64,000 nucleotides of DNA, taken from positions 1-64,000 of the forward strand of contig DATLVI010000037.1 of assembly GCA_035577545.1 (NCBI GenBank), given 5' to 3'. The notes below the pieces were generated by a model, which did no database searches, was not told the DNA's origin, and saw only the letters and a program-made list of their open reading frames with translations. This stretch comes from Verrucomicrobiia bacterium (lineage in GTDB: Bacteria > Verrucomicrobiota > Verrucomicrobiia > Palsa-1439). Below, one piece after another: positions 27,763 to 36,991 of the stretch; within the stretch, counting starts at the first letter, position 1; each line of letters starts with the position of its first letter. Both the position numbers and the translations under genes were made by a program.

Positions 27763-29832
27763 ATGGAACGGAAAACACTCGATCAACGCGCGCAGATGAC
27801 CGACCTCGAGCGGTTGCGGCACTCCGCTGCCCACGTGATGGCGACTGCCATTGCTAAACTGTGGCCGGATGCGCAGTTCGCTGCCGGTCCGCCGGTTGAC
27901 GACGGGTTCTACTACGATGTCGAGTTGCAGCACCGCATCTCGCCTGAGGATTTCCCGGCCATCGAAGCCGAGATGAAGAAGATCTCGAAGGAAAACCAGG
28001 TCTTCGAGAAAGTCATCGTCACTCGCGAACAAGCCCTGGGCGACGCGCAAAGTGGACGCCTCGCCGCCCTCGCCCCGCGCGGGACTCCCAGCAAGTTCAA
28101 GTTGGACATCGTCCAGAACATTCCCGAGAACGAACCGATTTCCTATTTCAAGAACGGCGATTTCATCGACCTCTGCGCCGGGCCGCACGTGATGCGCACC
28201 GGCAACGTCAGCGCGTTCAAGCTTACCCACGTCGCCAGCGCCTACTACAAAGGCGACGAAAAGAACCCGCAGTTGCAGCGCATCTACGGCACCGCGTTCA
28301 AGAACAAGACCGAGATGGAAGCCTACTTCACCATGGTGGAGGAGGCCAAGAAGCGTGACCATCGCAAGATCGGCCAGGAAATGGGTCTCTTTGCCATCGA
28401 CACCGAATTCGTCGGCCCCGGCCTCCCGCTCTGGCTCCCCAAAGGCACCGTCATCGTCGAGGAGCTGGAAAAACTCGCGAAAGAAACCGAGTTCGCCGCC
28501 GGCTACGTCCGCGTCAAGACCCCGCATATCGCCAAAGAGAAGATGTATGTCACATCGGGTCATCTGCCGTACTACCAAGAATCAATGTTTCCTCCAATGG
28601 TGCTTGATGAGTTTCAAGAGAAACGCATTGAACTTAATAATCGAAAGCGACCATTTCAGAAGGAATTGATCGAATGGACTAAGATTGAAGCTGCCCGGCG
28701 GGGTGTCGATTATTCTGCAATAGGAGCACAGATTGAAAAGGGCGGCCCGGGACTCAGAGAAGAAATGGTGAACTTGGCTAGGGCGGACGGAACGTTGCCG
28801 CCGAATATCGCGCAAGCATTTGATGAATGTCAAAGAGTGCATTCAGAATTTGAGCGACTACCGAAGATAGAAAATTATTTCCTCAAAGCCATGAACTGCC
28901 CGCATCATCATCGCATTTTTGCGGCGGAGCGGCATAGCTATCGGGATTTGCCGTTGCGGCTGGCGGAGTACGGGACTTGTTATCGCTACGAGCAGTCCGG
29001 CGAACTCTTCGGCCTCATGCGCGTACGCTCGCTCAACATGAATGACGCGCACATCTATTGCACCCCGGAGCAGTTCGCCGCGGAGTTCAATGCGGTCAAC
29101 GAGATGTACCTGAAGTATTTCAAGATTTTCGGTTTCGACAAGTACGAGATGCGTTTCAGCACCCACAGCAAGGAAGGCCTTGGCAAGAAGTACGTCGACG
29201 AGCCAGAGTTGTGGATTAAGACTGAGGACATGGTGCGCGAAGTCCTTAAGACCAGTGGCATCAATTTCGTCGAGGTCGCGAACGAAGCTGCGTTCTACGG
29301 CCCGAAGATCGACGTGCAGGTCTGGAGCGCCATCGGCCGCGAATTCACCATTGCGACCAATCAGGTGGACTTCGCCGTACCGAAACGCTTCGGCCTCGTG
29401 TACAAGGACCGCGACAACACTGAAAAGACCCCGCTCTGCATTCATCGCGCGCCGCTCGGCACGCACGAGCGCTTCATCGGCTTCCTCATCGAACATTACG
29501 CCGGCAACTTCCCGCTCTGGCTCGCGCCCGAACAGGTTCGCGTCCTCACCATCGGCGAAGACGCCCCATTGGTGGAATACGCCAAGGGCATCGTCAACGA
29601 ACTCCGCGTTAACATGGTTCGTGTCGAGGGCGATTACAGCAACGACAATATCAAAGGCAAGATTGCCGATGCGGAAGAGGCGAAGGTTCACACCATGCTC
29701 GTTATTGGCGGTCGCGACATGGAAGCCGGTGCCGTCAGCGTGCGCCTCCACGGCAAAGGCAACCTTGGCGCCAAGCCCAAGGCGGAAGTTATCGCGGATA
29801 TTTTGCAATCAATCAAAGAGCGACGCGGGTAG
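27763..29832 (+). CDS. thrS: Threonyl-tRNA synthetase without TGS domain, with core insertion
   Basis: 689 residues from the ATG at 27763. Charges tRNA-Thr with threonine. The N-terminal TGS domain of typical bacterial enzymes is absent: the protein begins directly with the editing domain (HSAAHVM, then DLCAGPHVMRTG). The catalytic core shows SGHLPYYQESMFPPM, then MNCPHHH (zinc Cys), YRDLPLRLAEYGT and RYEQSGELFGLMRVRS; the anticodon domain ends the protein. Between PPM (residue 279) and YFLKAMNCP (372) lies an insertion of about 90 residues where other enzymes have fewer than ten. Its DNA (about 28600-28875) is clearly AT-richer. The reading frame is intact. Confidence 0.95.
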   Translation: MERKTLDQRAQMTDLERLRHSAAHVMATAIAKLWPDAQFAAGPPVDDGFYYDVELQHRISPEDFPAIEAEMKKISKENQVFEKVIVTREQALGDAQSGRLAALAPRGTPSKFKLDIVQNIPENEPISYFKNGDFIDLCAGPHVMRTGNVSAFKLTHVASAYYKGDEKNPQLQRIYGTAFKNKTEMEAYFTMVEEAKKRDHRKIGQEMGLFAIDTEFVGPGLPLWLPKGTVIVEELEKLAKETEFAAGYVRVKTPHIAKEKMYVTSGHLPYYQESMFPPMVLDEFQEKRIELNNRKRPFQKELIEWTKIEAARRGVDYSAIGAQIEKGGPGLREEMVNLARADGTLPPNIAQAFDECQRVHSEFERLPKIENYFLKAMNCPHHHRIFAAERHSYRDLPLRLAEYGTCYRYEQSGELFGLMRVRSLNMNDAHIYCTPEQFAAEFNAVNEMYLKYFKIFGFDKYEMRFSTHSKEGLGKKYVDEPELWIKTEDMVREVLKTSGINFVEVANEAAFYGPKIDVQVWSAIGREFTIATNQVDFAVPKRFGLVYKDRDNTEKTPLCIHRAPLGTHERFIGFLIEHYAGNFPLWLAPEQVRVLTIGEDAPLVEYAKGIVNELRVNMVRVEGDYSNDNIKGKIADAEEAKVHTMLVIGGRDMEAGAVSVRLHGKGNLGAKPKAEVIADILQSIKERRG

Positions 29833-29862
29833 CTGGTTCCTGACAAACGGAGGTACGGCAAC

Positions 29863-31065
29863 ATGAATCGAAGGACAATGATGTGGTTCGCGTCGCTGCT
29901 GTTTCTGGCCGTAATCGCCGCACCCGCGCAAGCGGCCGACTCGATCCTCAAGGTTGGCGATCCGGCGCCGAAACTCCAAACCGGCAAATGGGTGCAGGGC
30001 GATCCCGTGAAGCAGCTCGCGACAGGGACGACCTATATTGTCGAATTCTGGGCCACCTGGTGCGGCCCGTGCCGTTCCTCGATCCCGCACCTGAACGAGA
30101 TTTACAACAAGTACAAGGACAAGGGCCTGGTTGTCATCGGCCAAGATAGCTGGGAACGCGACGAGAGCCTCGTGGCGCCGTTTATCAAGAGTATGGGCAA
30201 TAAAATGACCTACCGCATTGCCCTCGACGACAAGACGGGGAGCGACAAGGGCAAGATGGCCGAGACATGGATGGACGCTGCCGGGCAAAGCGGCATCCCG
30301 GCGGCATTCCTGGTCAATCCAAACGGCCTCATTGCCTGGATCGGACATCCCATGACGCTGCCGGAGAAAACAATCGAAGACGTCCTCGCGGGCAAATTCG
30401 ATATATCGAAGGCCGCGAAGGAATACGCGGAGACGAAGAGAACCGAGTCGCAGTTGCGCCCCTTACGGATGGCAATCAGCCAGGCGATATACACAAAGGA
30501 CTGGGACACGGCGCAGGCCAAGCTGGACGAAGAGAAGAAGTTATTGTCTGAAGACCAGCGAGCCAAAGAGGACTTCACGCAATACAGCATCCTGGTCGGC
30601 AAGAAAGACCATGCTGGCGCGGCCAAGCTGGCTGCCACCATGAAAACGACCCACAAGGATGACCCGAAATTGCAGGACGAATTGGATATGACGCGGCTCA
30701 ACATCCTGTTTCTCATTAAGGACTACCCCGGGGCGTACACACTGGCCGCGCAAATGAGCGAGACGCACCAGGACGATGCCGACCTGCAAAATAATCTGGC
30801 CTGGCGCCTCGCAACCGATAAGGGCATTGAGCAACGCGACCTGGCCCTGGCGGAGATCATCGCTACGCGCGCCAACGAAGCGTCCAAGGGCGAGAGCGTC
30901 CCCGTCCTCAACACGCTGGGCCGGGTATTGTTCATGGAAGGCAAGAAAGAGAAGGCCATCGAATTCCAACAAAAAGCCGTGGACCTCGCGGATGGTCCCG
31001 AGAAGGCCTATCTGCAGGAGCAGCTCGAGAGCTACAAGCAAGGCGAACTGCCCGGGGCGGATTGA
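29863..31065 (+). CDS. Periplasmic TlpA-like thioredoxin with TPR C-terminus
   Basis: 400 residues. Signal peptide (MMWFASLLFLAVIAAPAQA), then a thioredoxin fold with active site WCGPC (C67, C70) and the cis-Pro segment SGIPAAFLVNPNG. The C-terminal half (about 190-395) is helical with TPR-like units such as NNLAWRLAT and LNTLGRVLFMEGKKEKAIEFQQKAV. A thiol-disulfide reductase in the periplasm is likely; TPRs may hold a client or partner. A GGAGGT ribosome site precedes the ATG, 30 bases after thrS. Confidence 0.9.
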   Translation: MNRRTMMWFASLLFLAVIAAPAQAADSILKVGDPAPKLQTGKWVQGDPVKQLATGTTYIVEFWATWCGPCRSSIPHLNEIYNKYKDKGLVVIGQDSWERDESLVAPFIKSMGNKMTYRIALDDKTGSDKGKMAETWMDAAGQSGIPAAFLVNPNGLIAWIGHPMTLPEKTIEDVLAGKFDISKAAKEYAETKRTESQLRPLRMAISQAIYTKDWDTAQAKLDEEKKLLSEDQRAKEDFTQYSILVGKKDHAGAAKLAATMKTTHKDDPKLQDELDMTRLNILFLIKDYPGAYTLAAQMSETHQDDADLQNNLAWRLATDKGIEQRDLALAEIIATRANEASKGESVPVLNTLGRVLFMEGKKEKAIEFQQKAVDLADGPEKAYLQEQLESYKQGELPGAD

Positions 31066-31160
31066 GCCGGTCTGGCTCATCCCACAGCATTCTCCCATGA
31101 GGTGTGCAGGTCGGTAGTCGCTGCTCGGATCGCGAAACCCCCCACAATTCCAAGGACATT

Positions 31161-31622
31161 ATGAATGCGAAGACGATTTTCTGTTCGATGGCATTGGTCG
31201 CCCTCAGTACGGGGCTTTCGGCCCAGACGCCGACGAACGCGGCAGCTACACTCGCTGATCAGCCAAAGCTGAAGTCCGCCATTTATGATTGGGAGAAGAT
31301 GCAGCCCACGCCGGTATCGAACGGCGTGCGGCGCGTGGTGTTCGACGGGCCGACCGCGACCCTCGATAAGATCAATTGCCACATCACCACGCTGAATCCC
31401 GGCGAACAGAGCGGCGAACCTCGTCTGCACGTGCAGGAAGAGGTCATCATCGTCAAGGAAGGCACAATCGAAGCGACGTATGACGGCTACTCCGAAACCA
31501 TCGGGCCGGGTTCGGTCATCTTTTTCGCCTCGCACGCCACCACGCGCCTACGCAACCGCGGCAACCTCCCGGCCACCTACACGGTCATCTATTACTACAC
31601 GCCGTTGACACCGAAGAAGTGA
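31161..31622 (+). CDS. Secreted cupin-domain protein
   Basis: 153 residues from the ATG at 31161 (AAGGA upstream), with signal peptide MNAKTIFCSMALVALSTGLSAQ. The rest is a single cupin barrel: HVQEEVIIVKEGTIEATYDG and GPGSVIFFASHATTRLRN. Motif 1 keeps one His and a Glu pair, so metal binding is possible. The substrate is unknown. It lies in the same run as the TlpA-TPR and TPR proteins. Confidence 0.85.
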   Translation: MNAKTIFCSMALVALSTGLSAQTPTNAAATLADQPKLKSAIYDWEKMQPTPVSNGVRRVVFDGPTATLDKINCHITTLNPGEQSGEPRLHVQEEVIIVKEGTIEATYDGYSETIGPGSVIFFASHATTRLRNRGNLPATYTVIYYYTPLTPKK

Positions 31623-31716
31623 CCGAGCTTGACGTCGCTTGTTGCCTGTGGGTGCCGGACAAACAAAGGACATGCAGGTAACAAAGTGGTAACATGGCTT
31701 CGGCAAGCTGGGAGGC

Positions 31717-33168
31717 ATGAAAACTATAACTGTTTTATGTACCTTGTTCGCGATCTCCGTTTTGAACGTCTCCGCCGCGATCTACGCACAGTCGTCGCCG
31801 GCCGCACCGGAGTCTCCTTCCGAGTTGCTTGAGAAGGGGATCTATAACCAGGACACCAAGGGTGACCTTGATTCAGCGATTGCGATCTATCAACAACTGA
31901 TCGCGGAATCCAACAACAACCATCAAATCGCGGCACACGCGCAGTTCCGCCTTGGCCAATGCTATCTGAAGAAAAATCAACCCGCGGAGGCGACGGCGGC
32001 GTTTGAGAAATTGATTCACGATTTTCCGAACGAGAAGACACTCATCGCCCAGGCCCGTGAGTATCTCCCTGGCAACCTCACCCTCGGGCCAATTCCCTGG
32101 GTCGATGGTGAGCGGATGCAGCTGAATATCTCGCTGGCGTCTGGCGCTGATATTGGAACGGGCGAGTATCGCGCTGATCTTGTCCAACCGGCCAATGGAG
32201 GCAAGATTTGGCGAGTTGGTTGTCGCATGATGGCCGGGCCGCAATCCGTCAGCAGTGTCGATGTGGATGCCGAGACCTTTCGCCCCCTCACCAGCCATTG
32301 GAAGCATTCGCTCTTGGGCGAGGTGACCGCGACCTACAAACCCGGCGAGGTTGATATTCAACGTGTCGGCAAGTCCCGAGCTGATGTGGTTGCCGTTGAC
32401 AGTTCTGTTTATGACAACGAAGAAGCTGTACACATGATGCGTCGGCTTCCGTTGCAAGTTGGTTATAAGACAACACTCCCGGTGCTCCCGACTCTGGGAG
32501 CCGCAACTACACTTTCCATTGGCCTCGAAGTGCAGGGAAAGGAGACCGTCGAAGTACCAGCGGGGAAATTCGATTGTTTCATCGTGCACCTCAGCTTGGT
32601 GAACCAAACCTTCTGGTTTTCGGCTGACGCGCATCGCTATCTGGTGAAATTCGAGGCGGGCCCCGTTACGGCGCAGCTTACCTCAATCACTCAGCGCAAA
32701 GCCGGCGAGCCGGTGAAGTTTCATGACAATGAAACCGGAGTGTCGTTCACGGCTCCAGCGGACTGGGTTGTATGGCGCGCCCAGCACGGCCAGCCAGAAG
32801 GACAAGTGCTGATTCGCGCGCTAGACCCGAATGCGGACACGACCGATGGCGGGATTCGTTTGTTTGCGACCGACACGTTGTCGAATAAAGCGAGGCAGTC
32901 GGCGCGGACTTGGATGGAGGAGTATTTGCAAACTCTCAAAAACGTCCGGGTTCGTCCCGATAGTTGGAAGGACTTGACGATCGATGGGCGGCCTGCCGTG
33001 AGTAGCGTGGCGGATTACACTGAGGGCGGCAAATCGCATGTGTACTACATGGTGTGTGTTTTAGGCTCGAAGAATTCCGAATGGTTTGTGATTGCGAGCG
33101 CTCCAGACAAGTTTGATGCGCTCAAATCACAGTTTGACACGATCGTCGCCAGCTACCGAACGAAGTGA
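31717..33168 (+). CDS. Secreted protein with TPR, DUF3108-like and C-terminal domains
   Basis: 483 residues. Signal peptide (MKTITVLCTLFAISVLNVSAAIYAQ), then TPR units (DLDSAIAIYQQLIAES, AQFRLGQCYLKKNQPAEA), then a beta-rich middle section (about 125-330) with VEVPAGKFDCFIVHL, typical of DUF3108-like proteins. A C-terminal domain of about 140 residues (VSFTAPADWVVW...) resembles PsbP/DcrB-like folds. GGGAGG precedes the ATG. The stop overlaps the kinase start by four bases, so this protein may be the sensory partner of the following two-component pair; that is inference. Confidence 0.75.
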   Translation: MKTITVLCTLFAISVLNVSAAIYAQSSPAAPESPSELLEKGIYNQDTKGDLDSAIAIYQQLIAESNNNHQIAAHAQFRLGQCYLKKNQPAEATAAFEKLIHDFPNEKTLIAQAREYLPGNLTLGPIPWVDGERMQLNISLASGADIGTGEYRADLVQPANGGKIWRVGCRMMAGPQSVSSVDVDAETFRPLTSHWKHSLLGEVTATYKPGEVDIQRVGKSRADVVAVDSSVYDNEEAVHMMRRLPLQVGYKTTLPVLPTLGAATTLSIGLEVQGKETVEVPAGKFDCFIVHLSLVNQTFWFSADAHRYLVKFEAGPVTAQLTSITQRKAGEPVKFHDNETGVSFTAPADWVVWRAQHGQPEGQVLIRALDPNADTTDGGIRLFATDTLSNKARQSARTWMEEYLQTLKNVRVRPDSWKDLTIDGRPAVSSVADYTEGGKSHVYYMVCVLGSKNSEWFVIASAPDKFDALKSQFDTIVASYRTK

Positions 33169-34889
33169 ATAGACAACGATTCCATCTGTTCCACCGCCGC
33201 ATGGGCCGGGACGTTCGTGCCTGGCCCATGCTGGCATCGTTGGCGCTCGTTATGGTCGTCGCCGTTGGATGCGTATTGTGGTTTATGCGCGAGGCAATGC
33301 GGAACGAGCGGATGGCCGTGCGCGAGAAACTGGTCGAAGCGTATCGGAGCCAATTGACGCTCGTGCAGGCACAGACCGAGGCGCGCTGGAACGAACGGCT
33401 GGGGCAGCTGGGCTACGGCCGGCCTGCGCCAAACCAGTTTGACCGTTGCGTGCGCAGTGATCTGGCAGACAGCGTGATTTGCCTCGATGAACGGGGGCGC
33501 CCAGCCTATCCGCGGCTGACATCGGCGGACGATGAGGCGCTGCGGAATGTGGAGGCGAACGCGGAACTGCTCAAGCTCGAATCACCGACTCCTCATATGT
33601 CCCCGCCATACATCCAACTCATGGGGGGACTACGCGCCCGGGTGAGCAACTATTCGGGAGACGGGATGCCGTCGGCGCAACGTCGGTTCATCATGCACGA
33701 ACTGCAAAGGCTCGATCCGAATTGGGAATTTCCGACCCTGGCTGCTGAGGAACTGGCCGCACGCTATCTGGATGCGGGACTGGCGGATAGCACTGGCGAA
33801 CCAGTATTGCGTGCAACCAAGCTACCTGGCGTTTGGTCGGTCTCCTCGCGGCTGGAGCCGCGGGTGCTGGCATTGTTTACGACGGGAGGTCTGCGCCGGC
33901 GGTTGGGCGGCACCGTACGCGATTCAAGCTCTTCGTTACCGAGGGGCGTGCGTATCGTGGTCAGCGCTCCTGGGGAAGATACGATGAGCGACTCAACGAT
34001 CGCAACCATGCCAATTGGCCAGGGTCTGCCCGGCTGGCGGCTCACGCTATCGCTTGATAATGACGCGCTGTTCGACACCGAGGCGGAGCGCCGCGTTGCG
34101 CGCTATCTCGTCATCGGCAGTTGCGTGATTGCCGCGATGCTCGTGCTGGCAATTTTCATGGCGCGGGGCTTCGGACGACAGGTGCAGTTGGCCCGGTTGA
34201 AGAACGATCTGGTTGCCACGGTTTCCCACGAACTTAAAACTCCGCTCACCGCGATGCGCGCCCTTGTGGACACCTTGCTCGACGCCCAGCGCTTCGATGA
34301 AAAGATGACACGAGAATACCTGAAGTTGCTCGCTACGGAGAACGCGCGACTCAGCCGTTTGATCGACAACTTTCTAACTTTCTCGCGCCTGGAGCGGAAC
34401 AAATTCACCTTTGAGTTCACCCGCGTCCGTCCGCAGCAGATCGTGGAAGGCGCAGTGACTGCTCTGGGAGAACGGGCCCAGGCGCCAGGCTGCATGTTGG
34501 AATCACATACCGCCGTGGATCTGCCCTCGATTCGCGGAGATGTTGATGCGCTGGTAACGGCGTTGCTTAACTTACTGGACAATGCCTGGAAGTATTCCGG
34601 CGACGAAAAACACATCGTCCTGCGAACCGAGGCGCGCAATGGCAGCGTCTGCTTCGCCGTCGAGGACAATGGCATCGGTTTGACGCCGCGCGAAAGCAAG
34701 CGGGTGTTTCACCGCTTTTATCAAACGGACCAGGGACTTTCGCGATCTGTCGGTGGCTGCGGGCTCGGCCTTAGCATCGTCCAATCGATCGTTGAGGCAC
34801 ACCACGGCTCCGTGCGCGTCGAAAGCGAACCCGGGCGCGGGAGCACGTTCACCATCGAAATCCCCGCCATAGCGGACGGGGCGTCATGA
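33165..34889 (+). CDS. Sensor histidine kinase without HAMP domain
   Basis: 574 residues from a GTG. TM1 near 24-44, a long extracytoplasmic region (about 45-310), TM2 near 312-332, then HisKA directly, with phospho-accepting H355 in ATVSHELKTPLTAMR. The ATPase domain has LLDNAWKYSG, EDNGIGLTP and GGCGLGLSIVQS. The lack of a HAMP linker suggests direct coupling from TM2. Four-base overlaps with both the upstream secreted protein and the downstream regulator give a tight three-gene operon. Confidence 0.92.
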   Translation: MNRQRFHLFHRRMGRDVRAWPMLASLALVMVVAVGCVLWFMREAMRNERMAVREKLVEAYRSQLTLVQAQTEARWNERLGQLGYGRPAPNQFDRCVRSDLADSVICLDERGRPAYPRLTSADDEALRNVEANAELLKLESPTPHMSPPYIQLMGGLRARVSNYSGDGMPSAQRRFIMHELQRLDPNWEFPTLAAEELAARYLDAGLADSTGEPVLRATKLPGVWSVSSRLEPRVLALFTTGGLRRRLGGTVRDSSSSLPRGVRIVVSAPGEDTMSDSTIATMPIGQGLPGWRLTLSLDNDALFDTEAERRVARYLVIGSCVIAAMLVLAIFMARGFGRQVQLARLKNDLVATVSHELKTPLTAMRALVDTLLDAQRFDEKMTREYLKLLATENARLSRLIDNFLTFSRLERNKFTFEFTRVRPQQIVEGAVTALGERAQAPGCMLESHTAVDLPSIRGDVDALVTALLNLLDNAWKYSGDEKHIVLRTEARNGSVCFAVEDNGIGLTPRESKRVFHRFYQTDQGLSRSVGGCGLGLSIVQSIVEAHHGSVRVESEPGRGSTFTIEIPAIADGAS

Positions 34890-35584
34890 TTCCGGCGAAG
34901 ATCCTGATCATCGAAGATGACCCAACGATCCTGCGGGTGGTAAAGGACAACTTTATCACACGAGGTTATGACGTGCGGATTGCGCGCAACGGCGAAGAAG
35001 GACTGGACGCCGCGTTGAATGGCCGGACCGATTTGATCGTCCTTGACATCATGCTACCGAAGATCAATGGGTTTGAAATCTGCCGGGCTGTTCGCGCCGA
35101 GAAACTCGATATGCCGATCCTCATGCTGACGGCCAAGGGGCAGGAAGAGGACATTGTGCGCGGCCTGGATCTCGGAGCGGACGATTACATTACCAAGCCG
35201 TTCAGCATCCGTGAACTGGTGGCACGCGCACAGGCATTTCTTCGGCGGCAGCAGGCAGGCGCGACGGTCAGCTACAAGTTCGGTCGGTGCCATCTCGACA
35301 CCTCCTCCCACCGATTGCTCAAAGACGGGGTTGAAGTACCTCTGACCAACAAGGAGTATTGCCTCCTCGAACACTTCCTCCAGCACCCCGGGCGCGCGTT
35401 CACCCGGGACAGCATCATGAACGCGGTCTGGGGTAATACCGTCATGGTTACCTCGCGCAGCGTGGATCGTTGCGTCACCACGCTGCGGGCCAAGATCGAA
35501 CCCGACTCGCGCCTTCCGACGTTCATCCACACCATCCGCGAAATCGGCTATCGCTTTGAAAACGAGTCCAAAGCGAAGGGGTAA
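34886..35584 (+). CDS. OmpR/PhoB-type response regulator
   Basis: 232 residues: receiver with EDD pocket, D54 in LIVLDIMLPK and a normal KPF, plus a winged-helix DNA-binding domain ending FIHTIREIGYRF. It overlaps the kinase gene by four bases and is its likely partner. Targets are unknown; the next genes (infC operon) are separated by about 190 bases. Confidence 0.94.
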   Translation: MIPAKILIIEDDPTILRVVKDNFITRGYDVRIARNGEEGLDAALNGRTDLIVLDIMLPKINGFEICRAVRAEKLDMPILMLTAKGQEEDIVRGLDLGADDYITKPFSIRELVARAQAFLRRQQAGATVSYKFGRCHLDTSSHRLLKDGVEVPLTNKEYCLLEHFLQHPGRAFTRDSIMNAVWGNTVMVTSRSVDRCVTTLRAKIEPDSRLPTFIHTIREIGYRFENESKAKG

Positions 35585-35705
35585 GGGCCTCAATCACGTG
35601 CTTGAAAAAGACAGTTGCATTGATGGGAGAAAAGCCTTAGAAGAATGGGCCATTCGCGCCGCGTGTACGGTTCGGGCCAAAGCCGACGATAGCGTAGGGG
35701 CGTTT

Positions 35706-35711
35706 GTATAA
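35706..35711 (+). promoter_or_regulatory. Possible -10 box of the infC operon
   Basis: TATAAA about 64 bases ahead of the infC start. A -35 match at the right distance is poor (CCGACG), so this is tentative. Confidence 0.3.
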
Positions 35712-35774
35712 ACAATTGTGAGCCAAGTCATTCAACCAAGCTAACCCGCTGAGGGCCAACAGGAGGTCGGAGCA

Positions 35775-36332
35775 ATTCAACAATTTGTTCGTGTTAATCA
35801 GAAGATTCGCGCGCGAGAAGTGCGGGTAATCGACTCAGACGGAAAGCAACTCGGGGTTCTGCCCACCAGCCAGGCGCTGGCGGCAGCCATGCAGCGGGGA
35901 TATGATTTGGTGGAGGTCGCGCCGAACGCGACGCCGCCAGTCTGTCGCATCGTCGATTTCGGTAAGTATAAGTACGAGCAGGAGAAGCGGGATCGCGAAG
36001 CGCGCAAACACCATCACGCGACCAAGCTGAAGGAAATCAAGATTCGGTTGAACATCGATCCGCACGATTACGAGACGAAGCTCAATCACATGCGGGATTT
36101 TCTCGGTGACGGGATGAAGGTGAAAGTGACGATGATGTTGCGGGGTCGCGAAAACGCCCATCCCGAATATGGCAATAAATTGATGCAGAAAATTATCGAA
36201 GACCTGCAAAACTGCAGTCGTCCCGAAGTGATGCCAAAGCTGATGGGGCGCAGTATCACGATGATGGTCTCGCCAGTTCGCGGCGTGAAAAAGACGGATG
36301 GGCCAAAGCCCAAAGAAGAGGACGAAGCGTAG
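35775..36332 (+). CDS. infC: Translation initiation factor IF-3, ATT start
   Basis: 185 residues if read from ATT at 35775. The frame with ATG/GTG starts begins only at 35820, which would remove the conserved N-terminal phrase QQFVRVNQKIRAREVRVID. A perfect AGGAGG (35761-35766) sits eight bases ahead of the ATT, and no other start is possible between them. IF-3 itself selects against non-standard starts, and an AUU start in infC is the known basis of its autoregulation in E. coli. It is followed by rpmI and rplT, the classic operon. Confidence 0.93.
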   Translation: MQQFVRVNQKIRAREVRVIDSDGKQLGVLPTSQALAAAMQRGYDLVEVAPNATPPVCRIVDFGKYKYEQEKRDREARKHHHATKLKEIKIRLNIDPHDYETKLNHMRDFLGDGMKVKVTMMLRGRENAHPEYGNKLMQKIIEDLQNCSRPEVMPKLMGRSITMMVSPVRGVKKTDGPKPKEEDEA

Positions 36333-36354
36333 AAATTTTGGAAGGAAACGGCAT

Positions 36355-36570
36355 ATGCCACGTTGGAAATCAGCCAAGACAAAGAAAGCCGCCGCCAAGC
36401 GATTCAAGATCACGGCGACCGGCAAAGTGATGCGCTACGGTGCAGGCAAGAGGCATTTGAACGCGCACAAGTCTTCAAAGCACAAGCGCCGCCTTGGCCA
36501 GACCAAAGCGGTTAGCGAAACCCACAAGCACCATATCACCGATGTGATGCCGTTCAGCCATCGCGGTTAA
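36355..36570 (+). CDS. rpmI: Ribosomal protein bL35
   Basis: 71 residues from the ATG at 36355 (MPRWKSAKTKKAAAKRF), with GGAAGGAAA just upstream. Very basic, with the L35 pattern TGKVMRYGAGKRHLN and KHKRRL. Part of the large ribosomal subunit. It lies 22 bases after infC and 46 before rplT. Confidence 0.95.
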   Translation: MPRWKSAKTKKAAAKRFKITATGKVMRYGAGKRHLNAHKSSKHKRRLGQTKAVSETHKHHITDVMPFSHRG

Positions 36571-36616
36571 TGATACCGTCCTGAAATCGATAATTTGAAA
36601 ATCCCAGGAGTTCACC

Positions 36617-36961
36617 ATGCCAAGAGCCACTAATGCCCCAGCCAGCCAGCGCCGCCGCAAGCGGATGATCAAGGCCGCCGCCGGTTATCGCGGCTGGCGC
36701 AGCAAGAAGTTCCGTTATGCGAAGAACGCCGTCTGGCACGGCCTGACTTATAGTTTCGCCCACCGCAAGGACAAGAAAGCGGATTACCGCTCGGTCTGGA
36801 CCGTGCGCATCAACGCCGCCTGTCGCGCACAGGGCATCAACTATAGCCGGTTCATCGCCGCGCTCAAGAAGGCCAACATTGCGCTCGACCGCAAGATCCT
36901 GGCCGAGCTCGCGACAAACGATCCCAAGGCGTTTGACGCCGTGCTCGCGGCGACGAAATAG
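36617..36961 (+). CDS. rplT: Ribosomal protein bL20
   Basis: 114 residues, normal length, basic N-terminal helix ([22 protein letters not shown]) and a conserved globular end ([23 protein letters not shown]). Binds 23S rRNA early in assembly of the large subunit. AGGAG precedes the ATG. Last gene of the infC operon. Confidence 0.96.
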   Translation: MPRATNAPASQRRRKRMIKAAAGYRGWRSKKFRYAKNAVWHGLTYSFAHRKDKKADYRSVWTVRINAACRAQGINYSRFIAALKKANIALDRKILAELATNDPKAFDAVLAATK

Positions 36962-36991
36962 ATACGCGCGTTTGGCAGAGTAGGGACGCGA

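Noticed and set aside
27466-28578. Minus-strand frame of 370 codons over the thrS start
   Set aside because: It lies opposite well-conserved ThrRS editing-domain motifs.
28600-28875. Intein in thrS
   Set aside because: The insertion is too short and lacks the Cys/Ser start and His-Asn end of inteins; it appears to stay in the protein.
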